Assembly (NCBI RefSeq): GCF_011752935.1
Contig: NZ_VWWO01000001.1
Span: forward strand, 2,914,001 to 2,978,000
Direction: 5' to 3'
DNA length: 64,000 bases
Origin: Chitinophaga sp. Cy-1792
GTDB taxonomy: Bacteria; Bacteroidota; Bacteroidia; Chitinophagales; Chitinophagaceae
The notes beneath the pieces are model-generated. The model searched no databases. It saw only the letters and a program-made list of their open reading frames with translations, and was not told where the DNA came from. Positions 35,093 through 44,600 of the stretch are shown in pieces. Each line of letters opens with the position of its first letter. The stretch's first letter is position 1. A program made the translations under genes and the position numbers.

Positions 35093-36427
35093 ATGGCAAT
35101 TTTAAATAGAGAAGAAGCTCAGGCACTGATGCAAAAAGTGCTGTCGTACTCCAAAGCAGATGAATGCGAAATTAGTCTGCGTGGTACCGAAGGCGGTAAT
35201 ATCCGCTATGCCCGCAACAATATATCCACTGCAGGAGATATCAGTACCATTACCCTCAGCGTTACCTCCGGTTTCGGAAAACGCGCCGGTACTGCTACTA
35301 TCAACGAATTCGATGATGCGGCGCTCAAACGTGTGGTGGCCCGTGCAGAAGAACTGGCCAAACTGGCGCCGGAAAATCCGGAATATACGCCGCTGCGCGG
35401 TCCTGCTACTTTTAAGGAGTCTGACGGTTACGTGGAAGCTACCGCTAAAATGACGCCCGATGACCGTGCGGAAGCCGTAGCAAAAAGTATCAACGCCGCC
35501 AAAGATGCACAGCTGGAAGCTGCCGGCTTTATCGAAAATACGACCGGCTTCAATGCGATCCTCAATTCCAAAGGCCTCTTCGCCTACGAAAAGGATACCA
35601 ACGTCATCTTTACCATCACTACCCGTAACAGTGCTGGTACCGGCTCCGGTTTCGCCGGCCGTGGCTTCAATGATATTTCCAAACTGGATACCCTGGCTGC
35701 CACCAAAATAGCAGCTCAGAAAGCCAACAGCAGCGCAGGCGCTAAAGCACTCGAACCTGGTAAATATACCGTTATCCTCGAGCCGGTAGCAGCTACCTAT
35801 ATGCTGGAAAATATGTTCCGCGGACTCGATGCCCGCAGTGCCGACGAAGGACGTAGCTTTATGAGCAAAAAAGGCGGCGGCAACCGCATCGGTGAACAGC
35901 TGATGGATGAAAAGGTAAATATCTATTCTGATCCTTTCCATCCTATGCTGCCGGCTTCTACCTGGAACAGGGAAGGTTTCCCGCAGGAGAAAACAAGCTG
36001 GATCGATAAAGGCGTGGTGAAAAACCTGGCCTATTCCCAGTTCTGGGCCGATAAGAAAGGCGTAAAACCGATGCCTATGCCTTCCAATATCATCATGGAT
36101 GGCGGCGATGCCTCCCTGGAAGAGCTGATCAAAAGCACAGAGAAAGGTATCCTGGTATCACGCCTCTGGTACATCCGCCTCGTAGATGCGCAAACCCTGT
36201 TACTGACAGGTCTTACCCGCGACGGAACTTTCTATATCGAAAACGGTGAAATCAAATACCCGGTGAAAAATTTCCGCTTCAACGAAAGCCCTGTGATTAT
36301 GCTGAATAACGTAGAGGCGCTCGGTAAGGTAGAAAGAAGTATCAGTATCGAATCCTACAGAAGCTACCTGATACCGCCAATGAAAATCCGTGACTTTACC
36401 TTTACGTCACTTTCTGACGCTATTTAA
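35093..36427 (+). CDS. PmbA/TldE-family protein (TldD partner)
   Basis: This 444-aa protein resembles TldE/PmbA: an N-terminal NIRYARNNISTAGD segment, TVILEPVAATYMLENMFRG in place of the zinc motif, GKYTVILEP, and a C-terminal GIFVSRLWYIR-type strand (here GILVSRLWYIRLVDAQT). The HExxxH motif is absent, as in TldE subunits that assemble with TldD. Unlike the TldD gene before it, it has no signal peptide. Confidence 0.9.
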   Translation: MAILNREEAQALMQKVLSYSKADECEISLRGTEGGNIRYARNNISTAGDISTITLSVTSGFGKRAGTATINEFDDAALKRVVARAEELAKLAPENPEYTPLRGPATFKESDGYVEATAKMTPDDRAEAVAKSINAAKDAQLEAAGFIENTTGFNAILNSKGLFAYEKDTNVIFTITTRNSAGTGSGFAGRGFNDISKLDTLAATKIAAQKANSSAGAKALEPGKYTVILEPVAATYMLENMFRGLDARSADEGRSFMSKKGGGNRIGEQLMDEKVNIYSDPFHPMLPASTWNREGFPQEKTSWIDKGVVKNLAYSQFWADKKGVKPMPMPSNIIMDGGDASLEELIKSTEKGILVSRLWYIRLVDAQTLLLTGLTRDGTFYIENGEIKYPVKNFRFNESPVIMLNNVEALGKVERSISIESYRSYLIPPMKIRDFTFTSLSDAI

Positions 36428-36449
36428 TTGATTATTCACGATAATAAGC

Positions 36450-36479
36450 GTTGCGCCCCTCCGGCAGGAGGGGCGCAAC
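36450..36479 (+). terminator. 13-bp hairpin with GGCA loop after the TldD/PmbA genes
   Basis: Arms 36450-36462 and 36467-36479 pair perfectly. No T-run follows on the + strand. Confidence 0.5.
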
Positions 36480-36485
36480 AAAAAA

Positions 36486-36508
36486 AACCGGCAGCGAAGC
36501 TGCCGGTT
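36486..36508 (-). terminator. 10-bp hairpin with GAA triloop
   Basis: Arms 36486-36495 and 36499-36508 pair perfectly around GAA. An A-run at 36479-36487 gives a T-run on the minus strand, so it ends the 36516-36938 gene. Confidence 0.8.
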
Positions 36509-36515
36509 AAACTTT

Positions 36516-36938
36516 TTAAGCCTCTACAATCTCCTCAGATTCCTCCTCCTTATGCCTCGGCTGATAATACAAATAATAGAAAGCCAATATCAGCACCCCG
36601 CTGAAAAATGGTATTAACGCCAGGTGCTTATACGTAAATTCCCCAAAAAGAGGCAGCATATCGAAATGTAGAAACTCACTGATCATCCAGTAGGAGTTGG
36701 CGGTGATCCACAGCGTAATGGCCACATTATGGCATAATTCGGCCATATACTGGCGGGTACGCCATGCAATTACAATGGAAATTATCAGTGTCGGGAAAAT
36801 CATGGCAATGCCCAGAGGCTTCCAGATCATACACCAGCCTATATCTTTCAGCAGCCAGAATACAATATGCAGGTTTTCCATCTTCCGGTAATTAAGCGGT
36901 ATGCTATATACCGGTGAACCGCTCTTTTCTTTACTCAT
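36516..36938 (-). CDS. Small integral membrane protein of unknown function
   Basis: This 140-aa protein has about four hydrophobic helices (MIWKPLGIAMIFPTLIISIVI, NVAITLWITANSYWMI, LALIPFFSGVLILAFYYLYY and a weaker one before) and an acidic C-terminal tail (KEEESEEIVEA). Conserved-looking features are WRTRQYMAELCHN and the aromatic-rich SYWMISEFLHF. The family is not recognised. It is transcribed alone, divergently from the hydrolase gene at 37023. Confidence 0.72.
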   Translation of the reverse strand: MSKEKSGSPVYSIPLNYRKMENLHIVFWLLKDIGWCMIWKPLGIAMIFPTLIISIVIAWRTRQYMAELCHNVAITLWITANSYWMISEFLHFDMLPLFGEFTYKHLALIPFFSGVLILAFYYLYYQPRHKEEESEEIVEA

Positions 36939-36957
36939 GTTGGTTGAATTACAGATT

Positions 36958-36985
36958 TTGGGCTTAAAGATATTCTTTATCTTCG
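36958..36985 (+). promoter_or_regulatory. Promoter of the alpha/beta hydrolase gene
   Basis: TTG (36958-36960), a 17-bp spacer and TATCTTCG (36978-36985) fit the Bacteroidota promoter with one change (TTCG for TTTG) in the -7 box. Confidence 0.55.
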
Positions 36986-37022
36986 TTTTGCACCCGATCC
37001 CCTGTTTTTAAAAAACTTCACT

Positions 37023-37850
37023 ATGACTGGAAACGATTTTTACTGGTCGTCCAATAACAGCCGCTTTCACGGTATTCAATGGGTTCCTGCTGAGTTTACC
37101 CATGTGATGATCATCGTCCATGGTATAGGTGAGCATATAGGCAGATATGACCATGTAGCCAGCTATTTTGCAGAAAGAGGATATGCAGTTACCGGTATCG
37201 ATCATTATGGCCACGGCCTTAGCGATGGCGCCAGGGGAGCTTCCCGGGGTATGCGTTTTACGATGGCTTACCTGTGGGACTTCCTCCAGCATACCAAAGA
37301 ACAATATGGTAAACCGGTAGTGATGTATGGTCATAGCATGGGTGGGGGAGCGCTGACAGGCTTTTTGCTGAGAAAACAGCCCCATATAGCCGCAGCCGTG
37401 ATTTCTGCGCCGGCGCTGATTGTTGCCCGCCGTCCCGGCGCTTTTTTACGTACTGTCCTGAACATTGGTGCCCGCCTGCTGCCTAATCTTCGTGTCAGCC
37501 AGGGCCTGGATATTAATAAAATCTCCCATAACAGGGCCGCAGTGGAGAAATTCAGGGATGATCCTTTGCGGCACGACAGAATGAGTCTGCGCCTGGCAAA
37601 TGATATGGTGAGAAATGGATTATGGTGCCTGCATCATGCAGATTTATTGAAAGTGCCTTCTTTGCTGATACACGGTAATGCCGATGAATTGACGGCGGTA
37701 GAAGGTTCCCGCCTGTTTGCCGAAAGAGCGCCGGCAGGCATGGTTACCTATAAGGAGTGGCCGGGAAGTTACCACGAAATGCATAATGAAGATAACAGCA
37801 GTGATGTACTGCTTTTTGTATACCAGTGGCTAACCCGCCAGCTGGGATAG
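37023..37850 (+). CDS. Alpha/beta hydrolase, monoacylglycerol lipase/lysophospholipase type
   Basis: This 275-aa protein fits the Hydrolase_4 family: IVHGIGEHIGRY (oxyanion region), GIDHYGHGLSDG, nucleophile elbow YGHSMGGG (S105), the acid in HGNADELTAV and the base in GSYHEMHNE. These proteins hydrolyse monoacylglycerols or lysophospholipids. No signal peptide is present, so the enzyme is cytoplasmic. It is monocistronic, and a weak hairpin (37858-37887) lies between it and the convergent barrel gene. Confidence 0.92.
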   Translation: MTGNDFYWSSNNSRFHGIQWVPAEFTHVMIIVHGIGEHIGRYDHVASYFAERGYAVTGIDHYGHGLSDGARGASRGMRFTMAYLWDFLQHTKEQYGKPVVMYGHSMGGGALTGFLLRKQPHIAAAVISAPALIVARRPGAFLRTVLNIGARLLPNLRVSQGLDINKISHNRAAVEKFRDDPLRHDRMSLRLANDMVRNGLWCLHHADLLKVPSLLIHGNADELTAVEGSRLFAERAPAGMVTYKEWPGSYHEMHNEDNSSDVLLFVYQWLTRQLG

Positions 37851-37857
37851 CTAAACC

Positions 37858-37887
37858 GGCGCCCTCCGGAATCCATTGGAAGGCGCC
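37858..37887. terminator. Imperfect GC-rich hairpin between convergent genes
   Basis: Arms 37858-37867 and 37878-37887 pair with one mismatch. No T-run follows, so intrinsic termination is uncertain. Confidence 0.4.
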
Positions 37888-37909
37888 AGCGCTTTACTGC
37901 AAAGCAGCG

Positions 37910-38707
37910 TTATTTGATGCGGTATGCATAGCCGAGGGCTACTGTACCTGCTCCGATATTGTTTTTACCGTTCGCTTCTCCTTTCTGGATGTTCAGGAAA
38001 CCATAGTTGCCACCACCTTCGATAAAGATTTTGCTTTTGCCGAAGAGGTAAGCCAGTCCTACGTTACCGCTGATACCAAAGTTGACTTTATTCAGCTGGT
38101 CTTTGATATCATTGTCTGAATCCATATTTACAGGAGTAGGAGTTGTTGGGTGTGATGGATCAAGGATCAGTGGTTGAGTCTTTCCTGGGTCCAGATACCA
38201 AACGCTGGTACCACGTACTTCCTGTTTTGCTGATAAAAGGAAGCCCACGAACGGACCTGCATCAACGTATAAACGTAATGGTGACTTACCAAGGTTCCAG
38301 CCAAATTTAGCCAGAATAGGCACCATCAGGTAGTTTATCTTAGCAGTACTTTTGAAGTCTGCATAAAGATAAGTTGGTGGTGTTAGTCCTTGTGCGGTAA
38401 AAACAGGGACTACCTTATCCGGTGTAGGAAATGCCTGGAATCCGTTTTTCTGTCCACCCTGCGCTGAATATTCAATCATCGGCTGAATAGAGAACAGCTT
38501 ACTGAAGTGAAACTCTGCAAATACGGCGAAATCTGGTCCCAGCCTGCTGCTGTAACCTTCGTTAAGTGGATTGGTGGAACTACCGCCGGCGGAGAGTTTT
38601 GGGATACTGATACCGGCTCTTGCACCAAGATCTATTTGCTGTGCTTTGGCGCCTACGCCAAGCAGCAATGCTGTAGCCAGCATTAGGGGAATTCTCTGGA
38701 GTTTCAT
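37910..38707 (-). CDS. Outer-membrane beta-barrel protein (PorT-like)
   Basis: This 265-aa protein has a signal peptide (LMLATALLLGVGAKAQQ) and a barrel fold typical of the Bacteroidota outer-membrane-barrel family: IDLGARAGISIPKLS at the first strand, FSIQPMIEYSAQGG, and a last strand VALGYAYRIK. The function is not known. It is monocistronic. Its promoter lies next to the branched structure at 38765-38885. Confidence 0.82.
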   Translation of the reverse strand: MKLQRIPLMLATALLLGVGAKAQQIDLGARAGISIPKLSAGGSSTNPLNEGYSSRLGPDFAVFAEFHFSKLFSIQPMIEYSAQGGQKNGFQAFPTPDKVVPVFTAQGLTPPTYLYADFKSTAKINYLMVPILAKFGWNLGKSPLRLYVDAGPFVGFLLSAKQEVRGTSVWYLDPGKTQPLILDPSHPTTPTPVNMDSDNDIKDQLNKVNFGISGNVGLAYLFGKSKIFIEGGGNYGFLNIQKGEANGKNNIGAGTVALGYAYRIK

Positions 38708-38764
38708 AGTGTTTTGTATCAGATTTATCTGTTAAAGGTAGGTTATTGAAACTGAAAAAGAGAC

Positions 38765-38885
38765 AAAAAAAGAGAATATCTCAAGCGTTGTTTGATTGGC
38801 GGTAGCTCCCGCGCGCAGCGCGAAACCCACCAACCGATACCGAAGGTATCGGTTGCAATTCTATCAGACATGTTGAGATATGCTC
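38765..38885 (-). terminator. Branched 114-nt terminator-like structure after the SDR gene
   Basis: Outer arms 38873-38885 and 38772-38784 pair at 12 of 13 positions. Inside are hairpin 38831-38855 (11-bp arms, GAA loop) and hairpin 38810-38822 (5-bp arms, GCA loop). On the minus strand the outer stem is followed by seven T (A-run 38765-38771). Confidence 0.65.
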
Positions 38886-38912
38886 TTAAAAAAAATATGA
38901 TGCAGCGAAAAA

Positions 38913-39629
38913 TTACGGATTAGTAGACCATAATCCTGCGGATTTGATCGTCACACGACGGTTCAGCTTCAACTGTGCTACTACAAACTCTGCGAGGTCT
39001 TCCGGCTGTAATACCTTTTCCGGGTTGCCATCTGTCAGTTTTAATTCTTTTGCCATATCTGTAGCAATGGTACTTGGTGTCAGTGCACTCACACGGATAT
39101 TATGTTTGCGCACTTCCAGCATCAGCGATTCTGTCATGCCCAGCAGGCCAAATTTGCTGGCGCTGTAGGCACTGGTCAATGGTGCACCACGTTGTCCGGC
39201 AGTAGAGGAAATATTGATGATATCCCCGGTTTTACGGTCTATCATGGAAGGTAACACCGCACGGGTTACATAGTAAGCGCCCAGCAGGTTTACCTGGATG
39301 ATTTCTTCCCAGCGCTCCGGCGTGAGTTCCATAAAGCCGCCAAAAGTAGAAATACCGGCATTATTGATCAGTATGTCTATAGGCCCCAGCTCAGCGGTTA
39401 ATTTGGCTACAGCAGTGTTTACTTCTGTGATACTGGCCACATTACCGGTTGCAACAGCCGCTTTCACGCCATGTGCACGAACTTCAGCAGCTACGGCTTC
39501 CAGTGGCTCCAATGTACGGCCCATCAGTGCTACATCCACTCCTTCTGCCGCCAGCGCCAATGCCAGCGCTCGTCCTATTCCTTTGCCAGCGCCTGTTATC
39601 AGTGCCTTTTTTCCTTTTAATGTTTCCAT
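38913..39629 (-). CDS. Short-chain dehydrogenase/reductase (3-ketoacyl-ACP-reductase-like)
   Basis: This 238-aa classical SDR has the NAD(P) loop TGAGKGIG (12-19), NNAG (89-92) and the catalytic residues S142, Y155 and K159 (ISSTAGQ, YSASK). The loop and length are those of FabG-like proteins. The true substrate cannot be read from the sequence. It is transcribed alone and is not in a fatty-acid cluster, so a role outside fatty-acid synthesis is possible. Confidence 0.92.
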   Translation of the reverse strand: METLKGKKALITGAGKGIGRALALALAAEGVDVALMGRTLEPLEAVAAEVRAHGVKAAVATGNVASITEVNTAVAKLTAELGPIDILINNAGISTFGGFMELTPERWEEIIQVNLLGAYYVTRAVLPSMIDRKTGDIINISSTAGQRGAPLTSAYSASKFGLLGMTESLMLEVRKHNIRVSALTPSTIATDMAKELKLTDGNPEKVLQPEDLAEFVVAQLKLNRRVTIKSAGLWSTNP

Positions 39630-39724
39630 ATACTGCGTTTTGTGTTTTTAATTGGATCAGATTTACCCCTTATCTTTTGCAATTTACAGATTATCTTCGC
39701 TTTAGAAATCAAAACAACTGTATC

Positions 39725-40594
39725 ATGGTACGGCTCTCCAATGAAAAACTCACGGTAACGATCGCAGAAAAAGGCGCAGAACTCCAAAGTATTATTCGCA
39801 ATGATAACAGCCTCGAATATATGTGGAGCGGCGACCCTGATTTCTGGGGTAAGAAAAGCCCGGTACTCTTCCCAATCGTAGGTGGTCTGAAACATAATAC
39901 CTATCAATATAACAACCATTACTATACGCTTGGCCGCCACGGCTTCGCCAGAGATATGAACTTCGTTGTCAGGGAACAGGGCCCCGACAGTGTCCTCTTT
40001 TCACTGATCGATAATGAAGCAACGCATAAAGTCTATCCATTCAAATTTATTTTCAGCGTCCGCTACGAGCTCACCGATGATGTGCTGAAAGTGACTTACC
40101 ACGTGAAAAATACAGGTGACGAATTAATGTACTTCTCCGTAGGAGCACACCCTGCATTTCGTGTGCCACTGGCAGAAGGCTCTGCTTTTACCGATTACTA
40201 CCTGGAATTTGAAAAAATAGAAAATGCAGGCCGATGGCCACTTACCACGGAAGGGCAGATTGCAGCCTTCTCCGTACCATTCCTCAACAATACCAATAAA
40301 CTGCCATTACAGAAATCATTGTTTTATGAAGATGCCCTCGTATTTAAAAACCTGGCATCGCATACCATCGCTATTAAGAGCGACAACACTGTCTATGGCA
40401 TAAGTGTGCACTACGAAGGATTCCCTTATATGGGAATCTGGTCTGCAAAGGACGCAGACTTCGTATGTATAGAGCCATGGTGTGGTATTGCAGACAGTGA
40501 AACTGCCACCGGCGACCTTACTGAAAAAGAAGGAATCAATGTTTTGCATCCGGGGCAGCTGTTCGACAGGTCCTGGTCTGCAACATTTTTCTAA
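39725..40594 (+). CDS. Aldose-1-epimerase-like protein (LacX/GalM superfamily)
   Basis: The start at 39725 (MVRLSNEKLTVTIAEKGAEL) is the normal family start; the frame stays open upstream to 39449 but would run antisense through the SDR gene. The protein is 289 aa. It has EYMWSGDPDFWGKKSPVLFP, LGRHGFARDMNF, the catalytic-type His in VGAHPAFRVP and a C-terminal ...VCIEPWCGIAD. This is the LacX-like branch of the mutarotase family, different from the GalM at 20183. It is cytoplasmic. Confidence 0.9.
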   Translation: MVRLSNEKLTVTIAEKGAELQSIIRNDNSLEYMWSGDPDFWGKKSPVLFPIVGGLKHNTYQYNNHYYTLGRHGFARDMNFVVREQGPDSVLFSLIDNEATHKVYPFKFIFSVRYELTDDVLKVTYHVKNTGDELMYFSVGAHPAFRVPLAEGSAFTDYYLEFEKIENAGRWPLTTEGQIAAFSVPFLNNTNKLPLQKSLFYEDALVFKNLASHTIAIKSDNTVYGISVHYEGFPYMGIWSAKDADFVCIEPWCGIADSETATGDLTEKEGINVLHPGQLFDRSWSATFF

Positions 40595-40612
40595 AAAAAT
40601 AATGTCTATAAA

Positions 40613-40647
40613 AAAAAAGCTGCCCGAAATATTCAGGCAGCTTTTTT
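40613..40647. terminator. Bidirectional terminator between epimerase-like and PorP genes
   Basis: Arms 40613-40624 and 40636-40647 pair, with an A-run on the left and a T-run on the right. It serves both convergent genes. Confidence 0.88.
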
Positions 40648-40666
40648 ATTGACATAAAATAAATGA

Positions 40667-41578
40667 TTAATGTACCCGCTTATCAAATAAGGCTACTTTG
40701 GCATTAACAGAGAACATGCCATTGGTATAGGCGGTGATCTCCTTAGGTTGTGAGGTATAGAATGCCTGTATTCCCAGTCCTGACAAGACCTGTACACCGA
40801 ATCCTGCAGTGAAATTTGAGGTAGAATGATAAATAGCCTGAATATTGGCTACCTCAAGAAATTTCACTTCGGCGCCTGCATCCAGTATGTTTTTATAGCC
40901 TTTAATCTGTGTAAATGCTACTTTAGGAGTAATACTGGTGATTTGTGTACCCAGATCAAACAGGTAGGATACACTTCCGTATAGCGCAGTTCTATTTACG
41001 TTGCTATTGGTCTGTTTGTCGATATTATCCCGCAGTGAAGGCAGCGCAGCCTGGATGTTCAGGTGATTATCCGTATAGGCTATACCGATATCTCCATCCA
41101 TTTTAACAGTGCCACTGTTATAGCCAAGTAAGGTAGGGTCTTCATGTTGTCCCTCTACTGAATTATAATCAATGCGGTTGCTGGTGATGCCACCGGAAAT
41201 ACCAAAACTCAGGCGTTGACCATCTTTCCCGACAGGCAGCTGATAAGCATAGGAAATAACTGCCCTGGTCTGGTTTAGAATGCCCGCTTTCTGAGTGGCA
41301 ATATTAATACCAAGACCAACATGTTTTCCTGCGTAATAGTCTGCTGTGAAGTTCAGGTATTGTGGTGATCCCTGGATATTATCCATTTGTTTGGTATAGC
41401 CGGCCATTACAGTCAGCGCGGAATCATGTCCGGCCATTGCTGCGTTGCTGATGTACTGGTTAAAGAAGAATTGTGCCGGCTGGTATACCCGTTGTGCCTG
41501 AACCTTGAGGGTAGTACCAGATAGCAATGCAAACATCGCTACCTGGTAAAAGAATTTATGATTTTGTTTAATTTTCAT
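40667..41578 (-). CDS. PorP/SprF-family type IX secretion outer-membrane protein
   Basis: This 303-aa barrel protein has a signal peptide ending in VQAQ and the PorP/SprF signature QFFFNQYISNAAMAGHDS. It ends in a run of barrel strands with MFSVNAKVALFDKR. SprF-like proteins are dedicated partners for the export and surface attachment of SprB-like adhesins with type B C-terminal signals. The adhesin gene lies 24 bp upstream in the same operon, so the pair is the expected one. Confidence 0.93.
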   Translation of the reverse strand: MKIKQNHKFFYQVAMFALLSGTTLKVQAQRVYQPAQFFFNQYISNAAMAGHDSALTVMAGYTKQMDNIQGSPQYLNFTADYYAGKHVGLGINIATQKAGILNQTRAVISYAYQLPVGKDGQRLSFGISGGITSNRIDYNSVEGQHEDPTLLGYNSGTVKMDGDIGIAYTDNHLNIQAALPSLRDNIDKQTNSNVNRTALYGSVSYLFDLGTQITSITPKVAFTQIKGYKNILDAGAEVKFLEVANIQAIYHSTSNFTAGFGVQVLSGLGIQAFYTSQPKEITAYTNGMFSVNAKVALFDKRVH

Positions 41579-41602
41579 TTTACTGGAATAAATTAGTTGA
41601 AC

Positions 41603-44600
41603 TTATTTTTTCCTGACAATAGTGATATAACCTTTCTGGATTGGAGAACCGTTCTTCAGGTCGATGACATATAAGTATACACCTTCCTGTAATGGACTGC
41701 CATTCAGTGTTCCATCCCATTCATTGCGATAGTCCTTACGACTAAAGATCATACGTCCTGCCCTGTCAAATATTTTCACTTCGCTGCCAGGAAATAGTTC
41801 GATATTTTTTACCACCCATTTATCGTTGTATCCATCGCCATCAGGGGTGATGACATTGGTAGCTTTCAACATATCTGTCTGTGCAGCAGATGTGGTGATG
41901 GTCAGGTCCTGTTTGGTGGTGCAATGCTCCAGCGTACCGGTTACCGTAAAGGTGGTTGTCTGTGTTACTTTTGCGGTATAGGTGCTTTGATTTCCAACGG
42001 TGCTGCCATCCATTGACCAGGTATAGGAAGCTGCATCACCGGTAGCTGTCAGTACCACCGACTCACCGCTGATAATGGATAATCCTTTATCGCTGGTAGC
42101 CGTGATGGCTGGTTGTCTGGCTGCGGTAAATGCAAAGCTCACCGTGGTGAGGTCAATGCCTCCATTTGCTGTACCACCGTTATCTTTTACGGTAATAATA
42201 ATATTGGTATTTACCGCAATATTATCTTTCAGTATATACCTGATTTCTGCAGTACTGTTGCTGGTTGCAACAATCTTCAGCTGAGAGAAGATATCTTCAC
42301 TCGCAGACACTGCCAGCGTCACCTGCTGGTTAGTTTCCGGACCTGCACTAATGCCTGTAACAGCGATCGTTCCCTGGTCTTTGCTGTAGCAAATATTTAC
42401 CGGAGCCACCGGATCAACAGTTGGCGCTTCATTTACATCCAATACCTGAATCGTGAAAACTTTCTCAAAGTATTCATTCATGGAATTAGTAGCACGAACC
42501 CTGATACTATAGCTGGCCTTTGTTTCATAATCTATTGCCGTAGCTGTATAGAGTTTGTCGCCAGTGATGCTGAAAGCTTTGTTGTCGTTGTCTCCGGCAC
42601 CAGTTACCAATGAATAGGTGATGGTTGTTGGTAAAGGTGTGCTTGTGTTGAATGCGGATATCAGGCTGTTAACAGGTACATTTTCATATACTGTTGATGA
42701 ATTAAGCGAGATATCAGTTGGTGTGGTCGCATTAATTTTCAGGTTACCGTTTACGAAGGTAATTTCGTAGTTGGCAGCTGTAGCGCCGGCGGCAGTTATC
42801 GGATAGTTACCCGGAGTACTACCTGAAGTGGCCAGGGTGGAAATATTTGGTTGGGTTGTCAGTACCTGTTCCGATTCATTATTTACAAATCCATTGCTGG
42901 TATAAGTCAATGAAGGGATAGGCTGACCACGATATATCTCCTTGTTATCGGCGGTAATTACCAGCGCTGCTTTTTTAATTTCAAAGGTGGCAGCAGCCAA
43001 TTGCAGGGTGTAGTTGCCATTTCCGCTCAGGTTACCAATAGTTATGTTGTAATTGCCGGCGTTTTCACCGCTAATACGGGAAAGACTACCACTGAGCTGA
43101 TCCCCAGCTGCCAGCTGACCATTTCCTGTGGTGTAATTAATCTGCTGATCTTTTTCTCCATAAATTTTACTGGCAGATGCAGGTGTTATATCCAGTGTTT
43201 TAGGTTGAATAATACCAGTAGTGGTAATTGGAAGCATCAGCTGATAGTTGCCGGCATCCTGACCAGATAAAAATGCTGTTGTAACAGTAACTGATTTTCC
43301 TGTTCCTGCATTTTTATCGTCGTAGTTACCATTGGCAGTAGTTAAGGTAACATCATCATTTCCAGCCAATCCGCTTGTATTCGTCAGCGGAAGGAATGAA
43401 ACGGCAGCAGTGGTATTACCATCATATATTTTTGTAACTGGTATTGCAGTCGCCTGGATCTGTCTGGATAGAATATTACCCGTAGTTGTCATTACAGATG
43501 TCTGCAGGTTATACTTCGCTGCATCCACCCCGTTTAACCTAAGATTACTAATAGTAATGTTTTGAATGCCAACATTCTTCGAATCAAAATCGGCGATACC
43601 ATTAACGGTAATGCGATCACCCGGTATGAGACCGATAATGCTATAATTACTTCCGGAGAATGGAGCCGCAGTAGTACCATCGTATACCTTCATGATAGCT
43701 GGTACCAGGAGTGGCATTACGGTGATATCTTTTGGAGATACTGTCAGGGTAGCAGTGGTACTGGCGGCGAGATAAGTGCCGGTAGCTGCCTGTGATACAG
43801 TAATGATTGCATTACCGGGTTTGTGCACCGTGATCATATTTCCGGCAACAGATGCTACGGAAGCATCGCTGCTGGTATAGGTAAAGGCGCCATTGCTGGT
43901 ACTTACCGGCGTAGCCAGTTGGAAAGCAGCATCACCGTAGGTAGCAGAGAAATTATTGAAGCCGCTTAAGGTAACAGGGAGACCCAGTTGAGCAGCACCC
44001 TGTGTCTGACAAGTATTGGCATCTGTAACGGTGCAGGTATACTGGCCTCCGCTCAGTCCTGTGATAGTAGAGGTGACGCTTCCTGAAGGTAACCAGGAAT
44101 AGCTGTAAGGTGGAGTACCTCCGCTAACCATTGCTGTGGCGGTACCGTTGGAAAGGCCTGCAGATGGTTGCGTTCCTGTTACGGAAACAATAAGCGCATC
44201 TGGCTCATCAATTTGGGCACTCATTAATTTCGGACATCCCTTTGCGTCAGTAACGGTACAATTGTAGATACCGGCAGGGAGTCCGGAGGCAGCGGCATCT
44301 GTTGATACTGCCGGATTCCAGGAATAAGTATATCCCGGTGTTCCGCCGCTGATGGCTAATGTAATAGCGCCATTGCTGCCTCCATGGCAGGAAACCAACG
44401 TTCTGGAAGCGGTGCCGGTTAAAGCAGTAGGTTGTGAAACTAAAACCCTCACGGTTTTAGAGCATGTATTGCCATCCGTAATCGTACAGGTATAATCGCC
44501 TGCAGTGAGTCCGGTGGCTGTAGCTGCTGTTCCGCCGGAAGGCGCCCATGAGTAGGTATAGTTACCTGCGCCACCTCCCGCTGAAACGGTGGCCGTACCA

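Noticed and set aside
39449..39724. Upstream extension of the epimerase-like gene at 39725
   Set aside because: It runs antisense through the SDR gene and lacks family similarity; 39725 is the normal family start.
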